DNA of 64,000 nucleotides from Psococerastis gibbosa (GCA_963971405.1 OZ020487.1:9397344-9461343), one strand, 5' to 3'. Positions 1-11,235 are shown, counted from the first letter of the stretch. Made by a program: numbers and translations. Notes: generated by a model from the letters alone, not told the origin.

Positions 1-93
1 AGCGAAACCGACCGAGGAAATACGTTCTCGCCAGACAGTTGGATAGTCCACCATCACGTGCCAAGCGAGCGAGGCGAAGTCGAACCCCGAAGG
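1..93 (+). CDS. Possible penultimate exon of an unrecognised gene entering from the left
   Basis: The first 93 bases are open in the frame starting at base 1 and much richer in C and G than what follows. The translation includes FSPDSWIVHHHVPSERGE. A usable donor (AGG then GTATGG) follows at 94. This end is phase 0 and matches the phase-0 acceptor at 1535, which opens a short terminal reading frame. I do not recognise the protein. Another frame is also open here and very basic (Arg/Lys/Ser-rich), so the frame is uncertain. The alternative is a fragment of a retroelement ORF. Confidence 0.22.
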
Positions 94-1535
94 GTATGGT
101 ATTTATTAGGGTTGTTTCGAATCAGGTCCGGTGTAAAATGTTTCTTTTTATGTTGTTCTTCCGCTGCAAAGTCTGCTTCTCTGCCAACAGGACTCTTTTG
201 GCTTTTTTAACGTGCATGTGCCAAATTAACCGTCAATGACGCCATAACCTCTTGGTTATACATTACTCTTGGTCTACCATTTTTATCTAAGTTAAAACTG
301 CTAACAGCACAAAATTTTCTACTGAACTCCGAGGTTTCCTTATTTTCTTTATAATCGTAAACTTTTTAACACCACACCGGCACGTTCTTAAAATAAAGAC
401 CTCATGAAATTTTATGGAGCCACGTTATATTTAATGCCAGACTTAGCCTACATAACAAGGTTTACGACCATCTCGTAGACTATTATATCTCAGGCGTAGG
501 CTATGTTAACTACGCAGACTACGCTACGGTACGTTATATTTAGGCTTTATTATCATTGTTAATGGGCGATGAATGATATCGTACTTTATCTGAAAACCGT
601 GGTGTTTTATCATTATTACGTTTGAATAATGTAAAGAACCGATCCAAGTTTACTCGAATATGACTTCGTATATAGCCTATATTAATTAGTAGATTGAGAG
701 TTTTTTTTATGGTGAAACCCCCAAAACTAAGTTAGCCCGAAGTATATTTAAAAAAGTCCCAATGTATGATTTTTGTAAACCTACAGTATTGGACAAATGC
801 CAAATTTCATCAAAATCCACCATAGAATAATATTTACTATAGAATGCTAGTCGGTATAGGGCCGTCTGTGATTCCAAATAGGAAAATCACATGAGCCGAG
901 TCACAAAATATTTGCGTCCCAGTTTTAACCAATCAAATTAATTTATTAAGAAACAATTGTGAGTGTATTCGAACGTTCTATAAAACTTGGCCTACTATTG
1001 GCTGCCTGTTTTGAAGTCAACATTCATTTTCAAAACAATAACAACGCAGCAGAAATGAGTGGGTTTTTGATAAACAAAAATGATAAAAAAATTATTTATT
1101 GATTCAATCTCTACAGCAATACCTACCTTACTAATAAAATAAGTTCGGTTGTTGGATTGAAAACTGCAAACTATGCTACACATTATGCAAAGTACAGTAG
1201 GCCTACAATAATACATCTAAAAGGTAAGTGAGTAATTTATATTAAGCCCACAATAGCTTTAATTCTTCTTAAGGTGTTGCATGTGTTGCATTGCTGCCGT
1301 CTTGTAGCCAAGTTAAGTCACTTAGCACACTCCCAAACACACCGAGTGCAACAAGTTACTGTACAACCTACGAGAAGCATTTTTTAGCCTTTGCATGCAT
1401 GGGGCTTGCGATGTAATAATTTGTGACAGTGACTTCCCTCTATGGGTCCACTGCAGCATACATTAACTAAAACAAAATATGTTGTCCTATTTTAATTGGT
1501 ATGTATCGGTAGGCTAATATTATTGACATTTTTAG
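94..1535. other. AT-rich interval with a fragment of the 0.85-kb dispersed repeat
   Basis: No supported gene. Bases 626-660 (a rearranged form of the repeat's CCGAGTTTACTCGAA head) and 700-830 (the part carrying AATTTCATCAAAATC) match pieces of the 0.85-kb dispersed repeat found complete elsewhere in the window. If the two flanking candidate exons are real, this is a 1.44-kb intron. Confidence 0.5.
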
Positions 1536-1625
1536 GGCAACAGATTTCGAGGAACAGGAGCAGAAGAGGCGTCTCGTCCCACCAGAGAAAATGTTGAAGC
1601 AAGGAAATTCGAGTGGAAACTTTAA
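1536..1625 (+). CDS. Possible terminal coding exon, unrecognised protein
   Basis: A TTTTTAG acceptor at 1529-1535 is followed by 29 codons (starting GNRFRGTGAEEASRP, ending EARKFEWKL) and TAA at 1623-1625. A second frame through the same bases stays open for 45 codons to a TAG at 1672, so the frame choice rests only on phase agreement with the donor at 93/94. AATAAA occurs at about 1870, which would fit a 3' UTR of about 250 bases. The composition is less AT-rich than its surroundings. No family was recognised; this is a weak prediction from splice signals and phase alone. Confidence 0.22.
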   Translation, partial: GNRFRGTGAEEASRPTRENVEARKFEWKL

Positions 1626-2796
1626 GTTAATGCAAGACAATTTCTACCAGAAGGAAAAAAGTCAAAAATATTAGTTGTGTTCCGCCCTCTTCACTGTAAA
1701 TTACTGTATATTTGTTATTACATTAATGTTATTGCATTTTGCTGTATTTTAAAAGCCTTTTCCATGGAACTCACCTTGAGTTTTCACTTGTCACCCATGG
1801 CTTACAGAGTCAAAAGGAAGGGAACATGGTGGGTGTCACCGTATTGCGTTAGTGAGGAACTACCTGTCTGAATAAATAGGGGTTGTGAAAATGTCCAATA
1901 CATGGTCTACTGTGACAGTATGCTAACACGACGCAAAGACTTTTTTTGCCACTTTCCCCATACAGGGTTTTGGTTTAAAATGCCAAACCCCCAGTGACCT
2001 GTACGAAAAGGCCCTAATGAATGCTTGCCGTAACGTAAAGTACGGTAGGTACTCTTTCTAAACTCATGTTGGAACATTATTTGAAGTATTGTATGTGATA
2101 CTTCCATACATTAATACATACTGCGTAGGATACCACGGGCATTTTTTTTAAATATTCATTGCATTGACCATTGTTAGATATATATAGATATTAGATTTAG
2201 ATAGGCCTAGGGGTGCGAATGATACAATAAACTAGTTGGTTTCATTAAATTTGGGTAATTATAGATTTATTAATATGAAATTACTCATTAAATTGATATT
2301 GACTCATACATTTCAATTTTTAAATTTGTGCGGGAAACACCCAAGCGCTACCAAGTGGCCAAAATCCGAAAGTGGGACGCAAATATTTTGTAACTTCAAT
2401 CCTGTGATTTTATGAAAAAAATCACAAAGCCATGAAATACTGCATCCTATGTATAAGCATAGGAATGCCAGTCTGCTTATTTCGATTGGCAGGCTATGAA
2501 ATCCACCGAGTAGTTTGCCCAAAACTCGATGGACAGACCGACAGACAGACATTTCATAGAAAACACTTTTTTAAGTTCCTGGGAATCCTTTGAAAACTCT
2601 GTATCAAAAATCGAAATCACAAAGCTTTCCTTATATTACGCATAAATAGGAAAGAAATAATATAAATAATATCCAAGCAGATACTGATCAACTCACACTT
2701 ACACAGTTACACCAGGACACCCTATAGTAGATTCATGGCTGTTGAGGAACCAATACCATACCGCCGACCCCCGTCGGAGATAAGGGGCGGGAAAAA
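1626..2796. other. Non-coding interval with a repeat-A end fragment
   Basis: Mostly unique AT-rich sequence. A partial copy of the 0.85-kb dispersed repeat occupies about 2500-2655: the GAGTAGTTTGCCC segment, a GACA microsatellite and the CAAAGCTTTCCTTAT terminal segment are recognisable. No gene is supported. Confidence 0.5.
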
Positions 2797-3512
2797 GGAA
2801 CATGCTTTCCAATTTATCAAAATTAGTAGATAGAGAAACTGAGTAATTTCATGGTAACTAATTTTCCCATGGTTAAACTTCCGATATCTCGGGGGGGGGG
2901 GGGGGGGGGGTTGTCCATCTAACGTCACTGGAGGTGAGGTAAACTCTAGATAGGTCAGACCAACACATAACCACACAGCAATACTGGCAGAGCACGCAAT
3001 GCATTTGAGCGTGAATTTTCTTCCATTTTTTTTGCACAAAACTAAATAGTTTTTTGCGAAAGTAACCTGTCCGGTTTCGTTACTCAATTAAACACCTAAA
3101 ACATTCCTGAAGGTAGAAATCATCGATAGAAAGGTTTCGCAGAAAAATTATTTTTTAGTCATTTTTCGTTCAAATTTAGTTATTTTTATTTTTTTACCCC
3201 CAGAAGCAAACTATCAAGGGGCAAGCGACCCCCCGCATTTTGTCAACATTAATAACGACTACAATATATGTGAATTTAAAAGAAATCGTTGGAGCCGTTT
3301 TTGGGTAATAAGTGTTTTAGACGTTTTTTTGGAGTTTTTTGAGAATCAAACCCCCCCAAATTGATTTAGCCCAAAATAAAAAAAACGGTCTCGTGGTATG
3401 ATTTTTGTGAACCTACATGATAAATTTCATCAAAATCAACTGAGTAGTTTGCCCGGAAATCGACGAACAGACAGACAGACAGAGCGACAGACAGACAGAA
3501 ATTTCGTAAAAA
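2797..3512 (+). repeat. Dispersed repeat A, copy 1 (lacks its extreme 3' end)
   Basis: First of at least seven copies of a non-coding repeat about 850 bp long when complete. Landmarks in order: GCTTTCCAATTTAT, a long G tract (here over 20 G), a segment containing GACGTCACTGGAGGT, CATTGCGTG-type sequence, CCCCCAGAAGCAAACT, AATTTCATCAAAATC and a GACA microsatellite. The complete family ends in ATAAATTGGAAAGC, the exact inverse of the first landmark, so it has a 14-bp terminal inverted repeat. No open frame is shared between copies. This copy stops where copy 2 begins in opposite orientation. Probably a non-autonomous DNA element; the superfamily is unknown. Confidence 0.85.
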
Positions 3513-4370
3513 CCAATTTATACGAAGTATAAGGAAAGCTTTGTGATGGTCGAAATTTCCGATTCCGAGATTTCAACGGATTTACACGTTTGGAGGTCCC
3601 AGGAACCCAAAAAAGGTTTTTACGAAATGTCTTTCTGTCGCTCGCTCTGTCTGTCTGAATGTATGTCTGTCTGCCCGGGTAAACTACTGAGTCGATTTTG
3701 ATGAAATTTTGCATGTAGATTTAGAAAAATCATACCTCGGGACCATTTTAATAATTTGGGGCTAACCCCCCAAAAAACGTCTAAAAAAATTATTTCTAAA
3801 AAACGGCTGCAACGATTTCTTTTAAATTCACATACTGTATATTGTAGTTTTGTAGTTGTTATTACTGTTAATAAAATGCGGGGAGTCGCTTGCCCATTGA
3901 TAGTTTACTTCTGGGGGTAAAAAAATAAAAATAAATAAATTTTAATGAAAAATGAATAAAAAATAATTTTTCTGCGAAACCTTTCTATTGATAATTTCTA
4001 CTTTCAAGTTTCAGTTATGTTTTATGTGTTAAATTGAGTAACGAAACCGGACAGGTTGCGTTCCCAGAACAGTATTTGGTTTTGTACAAAAAACAAAAAA
4101 AATGCTTTTTTTTTAAAAAAAAATGATAGAAAATTCACGCTCAAATGCATTGCGTGCCCTGCCAGTATTGCTGTGTGGTTATGTGTTGGTCTGACCTATC
4201 TAGAATTTACCTCACCTCCAGTGACGTCAGGTGGACAACCCCCCCCCCCCCCCCCCCGAGTTATCGGATATTTAACCATAGGAAAATTATTTACCATGAA
4301 ATTACTCATTTTCTCTATCTACTAATTTTGATAAATTGGAAAGTATGTTGGAGTAAACTCGGACCGGCTT
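3513..4370 (-). repeat. Dispersed repeat A, copy 2 (inverted, abuts copy 1)
   Basis: Nearly full-length reverse copy of repeat A, running from the ATACGAAGTATAAGG end to the reverse of the CCGGTCCGAGTTTACTCG head at about 4350-4370. With copy 1 it makes a tail-to-tail palindrome of about 1.57 kb. Proline-rich frames that seem to run through it are only the reading of its G/C homopolymer. Confidence 0.85.
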
Positions 4371-4880
4371 TTTTTAAATTGGGGTGTATGAGTTCTATAT
4401 TTGCACTTCAACTTCCTATTCCATTTTCAGCGGCTAAAGGTTTTTCCATTTCAGTTTTTTCTCCCTGTTGAATTATTACGATACAATGGCAGTTGGATTT
4501 GAAGCTCAATCCTGTAAAGATTAATCTATTTATCGAACTGCATTTAATCGGGATAGATGCAGACAGTCGGTTTTCAGTCAATGCAGTCATTTGATAATCG
4601 AATTAATCGAACAAGGGCAATTCGCTCAGACCAGCACCGCCCCCCCCCCCCTCCATTAAACCGCATACTTCCCCATAATTGGCTCACTGATTCCCTCATG
4701 GCCGCACAATTTGTCAAGGACTAAATGCACCGTTCGCCCTTAATTCCACGGTTTGTTAATGGCGCTTTATAAAGTGACTTAGTGTAATAAATGACCCATC
4801 CTAAAATTAGCTGCCTTAAGGTTGCCTGCTCCAGTTCTGTGCTCCATTCTTGCGCCAAATTTTAATAAGTAACAAATTCG
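4371..4880. other. Interval with no recognised feature
   Basis: About 500 bases of unique-looking sequence with a C-rich run at 4639-4650. No gene, repeat or RNA recognised. Confidence 0.5.
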
Positions 4881-5340
4881 GTCAGCCGATGGGTCTTCTA
4901 CCTATACCTTGATGCAAGGCCATCATCGGTAGACCTGCCAACGGCCATACCACGTTGAACCCACCAGAACAGAGCCTGTTCCTAACTGCGGCAAACTTGG
5001 TAGGCCTAGTGTGAACAGCTTTGGCAGAGGAACATGGTGGGACATGATAACGTCCTGAGACTATACCAGTCAGTCCACGTGTGTCGAGTCCTGGTCACCT
5101 CCGAATTAATCGTGAGACTTTACAAAGTTCCCCAGTGTCCTATGGGCCCTCATCGTGGCCTGGGACTTTGCCAAAATCTACTGCTACTACTACTATAAAG
5201 TTCCCCAAGCGGTTCGGAATCCACTATAATCAGGAGATCCACCCTGTCAGTCAACTACCGTTCTCCCCGAGGTGAAGGAGTCTGTCCTTAGGGTGCCTCA
5301 AGTTAATAAACCGACTCAGTCCCTCCGCCAGGCTGACAGG
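4880..5340 (+). repeat. Dispersed repeat, probably 5' part of the adjoining LINE fragment
   Basis: The stretch from about 4980 (GCGGCAAACTTGGTAGGC) through GGAACATGGTGGGA and CAGGAGATCCACCCTGTCA to 5315 recurs in reverse at 11236-11510. It runs into a LINE-type C-terminal frame at 5385, so it may belong to that element. It holds a short CTACTACTACTACT run. Confidence 0.6.
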
Positions 5341-5384
5341 GTTGTTTAAAGCAGCTATGCTGAAAGCAGCCGTTGGAAAAAAAC

Positions 5385-5560
5385 ATCGGCAAACCGAGGA
5401 CAAACCTCGAGGAAAGAGTTGTACAACTCGCCAGAGTAAGAGGAAAAACAATGACTGAGCTTAAGATGCTGGCGACGGAGAATAAGAAATGGGTCCGGGG
5501 CAACCCCCTCACGCTACGCACGCGGCGCTAAGAGGCAAGAGGAAGAAGAAGAAGAGGATA
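5385..5560 (+). mobile_element. 5'-truncated LINE 3' end (family with K-T-L-E-E-R tail)
   Basis: One frame reads KPRTNLEERVVQLARVRGKT followed by TELKMLATENKKWV, then a stop region and a GAAGAAGAAG microsatellite. The same tail recurs at 48330-48575 (RPKTTLEKRIEQLAGAREKT). This layout, a basic C-terminal tail and then a simple repeat, is usual for RTE-like non-LTR retrotransposons. Only the 3' end is present; there are no reverse-transcriptase motifs. Confidence 0.65.
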
Positions 5561-5873
5561 AATTTGGTCCGGATTTTTGGATGGACCGAACCGACCAAAA
5601 TTTCTTGTGTAACCACGTCACGTTATTGAAGATCCAAAATTTCAAAATGAAATGTCATATTTGAACAAGATCGAACTGTCAATGCATGAAGTTGATAATG
5701 TAATTCAGCGGCGGGCAAATTCGAAATGCCAACATAAAAATGCTAAACTCATCTCAGAAGATGAACCTTGTATTCCCTGGAGGCGCAGGAACGTCGGCAA
5801 TTCCATTTCACCACAGAAAATAATTTGAGAAGAGGGTTAGAAGGGGGTAGGCAGAGGATCGATCTTGAAGATT

Positions 5874-7652
5874 CTTGAAAGTAATGAAGATATTGCAGGA
5901 AATTAGCTAATCCAGCTGGATTTCGTTCTAACCGTTATTTTATGTCTCTTCTTTTCTGTCTTGTATTATTCTTGTTAATTTTTCTCAGAAATTTATTATA
6001 ACGTAATTCAAATATGCAGCGATATATTGTATCGTAAGTATCACCTCATCGTCAAGGTTCTTGAAAGCAATGAAGCAGGAAATTAGCTAATCCAGCTGGA
6101 TTTAGTTTTAACCGCTATTTTATATCTCTTCTTTTCTGCCCTGTATTAATCTTCTTAATTTTTCTCGGAAATTTATTATAACGTAATTCAAATATGCTGC
6201 GATGTATATTGTATCGTATGTATCACCTCCTCTTCAAGGTTCTTGAAAGTAATGAAGCAGGAAATTAGCTAATCTAGCTGGATTTCGATCTAACCGCTAT
6301 TTTATATCTCTTCTTTTCTGCCTTGTATTATTCTTGTTAATTTTTCTCAGAAATTTATTATAACGTAATTCAAATATGCTGCGATATATTGTATCGTAAG
6401 TATCACCTCCTCTTCAAGGTTCTGGAATGTAATGAAGCAGGAAATTAGCTAATCTAGCTGGATTTCGATCTAACCGCTATTTCATATCTCTTCTTTTCTG
6501 CCTTGTATCATTCTTGTTAATTTTTCTCAGAAATTTATTATAACGTAATTCAAATATGCTGCGATATATTGTATCGTAAGTATCACCTCCTCTTCAAGGT
6601 TCTTGAAAGTAATGAAGCAGGAAATTAGCTAATCTAGCTGGATTTCGATCTAACCGCTATTTTATATCTCTTCTTTTCTGCCTTGTATTATTCTTGTTAA
6701 TTTTTCTCAGAAATTTATTATAACGTAATTCAAATATGCTGCGATATATTGTATCGTAAGTATCACCTCCTCTTCAAGGTTCTTGAAAGTAATGAAGCAG
6801 GAAATTAGCTAATCCAGCTGGATTTAGTTTTAACCGCTATTTTATATCTCTTCTTTTCTGCCTTGTATCATTCTTGTAATTTTTCTCAGAAATTTATTAT
6901 AACGTAATTCAAATATGCTGCGATATATTGTATCGTAAGTATCACCTCCTCTTCAAGGTTCTTGAAAGTAATGAAGCAGGAAATTAGCTAATCTAGCTGG
7001 ATTTCGATCTAACCGCTATTTTATATCTCTTCTTTTCTGCCTTGTATTATTCTTGTTAATTTTTCTCAGAAATTTATTATAACGTAATTCAAATATGCTG
7101 CGATATATTGTATCGTAAGTATCACCTCCTCTTCAAGGTTCTGGAATGTAATGAAGCAGGAAATTAGCTAATCTAGCTGGATTTCGATCTAACCGCTATT
7201 TTATATCTCTTCTTTTCTGCCTTGTATCATTCTTGTAATTTTTCTCAGAAATTTATTATAACGTAATTCAAATATGCTGCGATATATTGTATCGTAAGTA
7301 TCACCTCCTCTTCAAGGTTCTTGAAAGTAATGAAGCAGGAAATTAGCTAATCTAGCTGGATTTCGATCTAACCGCTATTTTATATCTCTTCTTTTCTGCC
7401 TTGTATTATTCTTGTTAATTTTTCTCAGAAATTTATTATAACGTAATTCAAATATGCTGCGATATATTGTATCGTAAGTATCACCTCCTCTTCAAGGTTC
7501 TTGAAAGTAATGAAGCAGGAAATTAGCTAATCTAGCTGGATTTCGTTCTAACCGCTATTTTATATCTCTTCTTTTCTGCCTTGTATTACTCTTCTTAATT
7601 TTTCTCAGAAATTTATTATAACGTAATTCAAATATGCTGCGATATATTCTAT
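5874..7652. repeat. Satellite array: ten copies of a ~180-bp unit
   Basis: Using the anchor CTTGAAAG (or CTGGAATG) the units start at 5874, 6060, 6242, 6422, 6602, 6782, 6961, 7141, 7320 and 7500, a spacing of 179-186 bp. Shared blocks include GAAATTAGCTAATC, CTCTTCTTTTCTGCC, TTATAACGTAATTCAAATAT and TATTGTATCGTAAGTATCAC. Units 2 and 6 share the variant GGATTTAGTTTTAACC, and units 4 and 8 share CTGGAATG. This indicates a four-unit higher-order period of about 720 bp. The last unit is truncated. Non-coding. Confidence 0.95.
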
Positions 7653-7810
7653 TGTAGTACAGCTTACGGTACGTTACGGTTACGGTATCTCACGGTTACG
7701 GGTATACTTAACGGTACGGTAGTAGCTTACTATTGTAACACCACCCGTCCAAACCTCTTATTACAGTTATTGTGTGAAATATTAAATATATGTATGTACC
7801 TATATACTAC
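7653..7810. other. Degenerate TTACGG-rich junction
   Basis: The satellite ends in a patch (about 7664-7730) of irregular TTACGG/TACGG repeats, then unique sequence leading into the transposase fragment. No gene. Confidence 0.5.
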
Positions 7811-7957
7811 ATGCCGAAGACCGATGATGAGCTGCAGGGTGCTTTGTTGGATGCCTGGTGCGGCATGACCGCTAATCGATGCAGACAGCTCGTAGACACG
7901 ATGACTAATCGAATAAAAGCCATGCTTGCAAATAAGGGTGGAATCAGCAAGTACTAA
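7811..7957 (+). mobile_element. Tc1/mariner transposase, intact C-terminal 48 codons
   Basis: From ATG 7811 to TAA 7955-7957 one frame reads MPKTDDELQGALLDAWCGMT, then RCRQLVDTMTNRIKAML and NKGGISKY before the stop. This is the standard end of Tc1-like transposases (pattern ELQ-ALLDAW, R-LVDTM--RI-A-L---GG--KY). The DDE catalytic residues lie upstream in such proteins and are not here; the 180-bp satellite stands in that place. The preserved tail, with no interruption, suggests a fairly young insertion cut by the satellite or by deletion. Confidence 0.8.
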
Positions 7958-9004
7958 TAAAATTGTGATAGTTCAATTTCCAGTTTTTGCAATGGTAAAA
8001 TTAAATAATTACACTGAAGTAATATATTACGGTTTTTGGCTAATTTTATTAGTAAGTTGTAGCTTAAGGACTATATTTTAACGTTTCAATGTGAAAAGTT
8101 CCAAACCAAAAAAAAAAATATTTTGTGAAATAAGTATCTAGGCTTATGTAAAGAATTTAAGTGTCTGAACTTGAGCTGGTAAGGAGTAGTGCAGCCAATG
8201 AAAAGTCATTGAAAAAGCTTTCATTATTGTCATGGGACTTAATCATGATTACTTTCGAAATTTCCGAGATAGCGCCTAAGACTCCCCTAAACACGCCAAT
8301 ACATTCAGCGTGTACGTAGTTGACGTCGGAATAGTTTTCTAACGACCTATATTCATATAGAAGCAATGCAAATAATTACGTTTTTAAGTGAGTGATTATT
8401 AGTCTGAGTATGCTGGGAATACTCCTAAGGGTGCTTCTCTGATTCACCATTTTATTGAATGATTGAAAGAATAAATGAATTAATTATATTGGATACAGTA
8501 ATACAATACAATTATAACTAAACTAAAAACACTTAACATGTAACATTTAACTTAGATAACTAACATCAACAATATAAAAAATAAAAATTCACAAAACAAA
8601 TGTAATGTGCATGGCCGTGCCCAGCGGGGTGGTCCACGGGACTCCCCCCCCCCCCGAAATAATATTTTTAAATGTAAACCTGTATTGTTTGAAGAATTGG
8701 AATAAATTTATTTGAGTTTAAACAGTGGATGTAATGGACTTTCATTTATAAATTGTAGTAAAATTAAAACCTGGGTAATGTGCATATGTACTGTATATTG
8801 TCTTGGAAAATACATTCATTCATTCATTCATTCATTCATTCACCAGTGAGAACAAGTATTGTAACATAAACCTATAGAAAAGATTTCTCATTAAATGTAC
8901 AAAAAAATCATTGCAATTTGCAAATTGCAAGTTTCAAAAATAATGATGCACAACTCATTCAAAGAGACAAATTATTTACGTAAATGAATCAGTAGGGAAT
9001 ACGA
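7958..9004. other. Non-coding interval with a CATT microsatellite
   Basis: AT-rich sequence without a supported gene. A run of about eight CATT units lies at 8811-8843 and a C tract at 8643-8655. Confidence 0.6.
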
Positions 9005-10412
9005 ATCGTTTTTATCTCAAATTACCACCGCAATTAGGAGGCACCTTGCTGAATCTGTTTTAAAAGTATACGTCAAAAAAGAAAACAGAAACATTAGACC
9101 TGTGCAAAAACATCTGTTTTTCATAGATAAAAAATCCCTCATTTCTTTTTCCGATATATACGTAGTTCAGGAATTCCTGTAAAGCTGTAACATGAAGAAC
9201 TCAAATTCAAAATACAAATTATATACTATATGGATTGGTGGGGAACATGATCTCTTTTTCTCTCAAATAACTCAGGAGACACCGCAATTAGCTGGCAGCA
9301 ATAAATTGCTGATACTGTTTCAAAAGTCAGAAACGAAAACAGAAGTATTAAAAATTTGGCAAAAACAGTTTTTCATAGATAAAAATCCCTCATTTCTTTT
9401 TTACGATACATATGTAGTTCAGGATGTCCTGTAACATGTAGAACTCAAATTCAAAATACAATGTATACAATATATATATATATATACATATGGATTGGTG
9501 GGGAACATGATCTGTTTTTCTCTCAAATAACTTGGGAGACATCGCAATTAGGAGGCTTCTATAATTTGCTGATACTGTCTGTTCAAAAAGTCAAAGCAGA
9601 AAACAGAAATATTAAAAATTTGGCAGAAAAATCAGTTTTTCATAGAAAAAATCCCTCATTTCTTTTTCCTATATTTATACGTAGTTCAGGATGTCCTGTA
9701 ACATGTAGAACTCAAATTCAAAATACAAATTATGTGTATGGATTGGTGGGGAACATGATTTGTTTTTCTCTCAAATAACGCAGGAGGCACCGCAATTAGG
9801 AGGTATCTATAAGTTGCTGATACTTTTCCAAAAGTCAAAGTAGGAAACAGAAATATTAAAAATTTGATAGAAACATCAGTTTTTCAAAGATAAAAATCCC
9901 GCACTTCCTTTTCCGAAACATACGTAGTTCAGGAAGCCTTGTAACATGAAGAATGGTCGGGAACATGATCTATTTTTCTCTCAAATAACTTAGGAGACAC
10001 AGCAATTAGGAGGTATCTATAAGTTGCTGATACTGTTCCAAAAGTCAAAGTAGAAAACAGAAATATTTAAAATTCGGCAGGAACATCAGTTTTTTATAGA
10101 TAAAAATCCCTCACTTCCTTTTCCGATACATACGTAGTTAAGGAAGTCTTGTAACATGAAGAATTCAAGTAGAAATTATATATATATAGCCTATATGTGG
10201 ATTGGTGGGGAACATGATCTATTTTTCTCTCAAATAACTTAAGAGACACAACAATTATAGGAGGTACCTATCTATAAGTTGCTGATACTGTTCCAAAACT
10301 CAAAGTAGAAAACAGAAATATTGAAAATTTGGCAGAAACATCAGTTTTTCATAGATAAAAATCCCTCATTTCTTTTTCCGATTTATACGTAGTTCAGGAT
10401 GTCTTGTAACAT
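9005..10412. repeat. Degenerate tandem array, ~210-260-bp unit, about six copies
   Basis: The anchor GGGGAACATGAT recurs at about 9241, 9501, 9749, 9959 (as TCGGGAACATGATC) and 10208, spaced 210-260 bp. Each is followed by TTTTCTCTCAAATAAC, CGCAATTAGGAGG, GCTGATACTGTT, ATAGATAAAAATCCCTCA and a TACGTAGTTCAGGA block. A partial first unit begins near 9005. Short open frames inside are by-products of the repeat. Dinucleotide TA runs separate some units. Confidence 0.9.
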
Positions 10413-10492
10413 TTTTAGATAACGTCAGCATTTTTGAAAGCTTTGCCATTCCGCTAGCGGGAGCGCTAACGTCATCGGGGAAGGATGCGGAT

Positions 10493-10628
10493 GGTATATA
10501 AGGCCCCAAATGTTCCGCACTGGTTCCCCCCCCCCTCCCTTCCCGAACTATTTTCTCGGCCCATTGCCCACTTCAACAACATTAAGTCTTCTTCTCTCTC
10601 CCCGACATTCCGAGAATTTTCACACAAA
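10493..10628 (+). promoter_or_regulatory. Candidate TATA promoter and short untranslated exon
   Basis: GGTATATAAGGCC at 10491-10503 is a good TATA box in a locally C/G-rich patch. About 30-100 bases downstream lies a pyrimidine-rich stretch ending in ACACAAAG then GTGATTTG at 10629, a passable donor. It faces the same way as NMDAR2, whose first coding exon has a plausible acceptor at 23339-23340, so it could be a distant 5' exon. This link is inference; an element-borne promoter is as likely. Confidence 0.25.
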
Positions 10629-10639
10629 GGTGATTTGAT

Positions 10640-11235
10640 GTGAGGGGAGCTGCAGCCTGATCATGGCGGTTTGGTATTATTATCATACCGGGGTTTATTC
10701 AATTGTTTTAAACTAATGAGTGCAAAATGCGCGGGAAATTCAAATCGATAAAATAATATTTTTTTATTCACTTTTTATATTAGAAGCCTATTTCCTTCAA
10801 TTATAATAATAATAGTGTAATTCCCAAAATAAATTCAGTTACATAAATTTAGATAATACATGTTTCTTCTTTGGGTCCCTTGCCATTGTGCAGCCAATTT
10901 GCACGTGGAGGCAAGGTGCCGATAACAATATAAGAACTAAAAATTTAAAGTAGTAATATGTATAAGTACAGATCCATTTGGTATAGGCCTACAGATGGTA
11001 TGAGGTATGTTGAGAGGCATGTTATTAGAAGTTCCAAAGTGCTGGGTCTTTTTGTAGTATTGCATGTTTCACCTTGTTTTGAAATATTTTGCGTGTAGGT
11101 GCGCCACGAAGTTCTAGAGAAAGTTTATTGTATTCAAGTGGCCCTATATATAAAAACGTTTTTTTGAAAAATTCCATTTTGGGCCTAGGTGGCACAAACG
11201 ACTCTACACGTCATTATTAAACAATGTAACCATTC
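10640..11235. other. Interval with no recognised feature
   Basis: Unique-looking AT-rich sequence. It includes one TAGGCCTA palindrome (10984-10991). No gene supported. Confidence 0.5.

Noticed and set aside
2722-3087. Proline-rich protein with eight prolines in a row (also 4056-4471)
   Set aside because: The prolines are the G/C homopolymer of repeat A; frames differ between copies.
5874-7652. CRISPR-like regular repeats
   Set aside because: Units are head-to-tail with no unique spacers, 180 bp long, and in animal DNA. It is a satellite.
7664-7730. Internal telomere-like repeats
   Set aside because: TTACGG units are irregular and differ from the arthropod TTAGG; too few for a telomeric tract.
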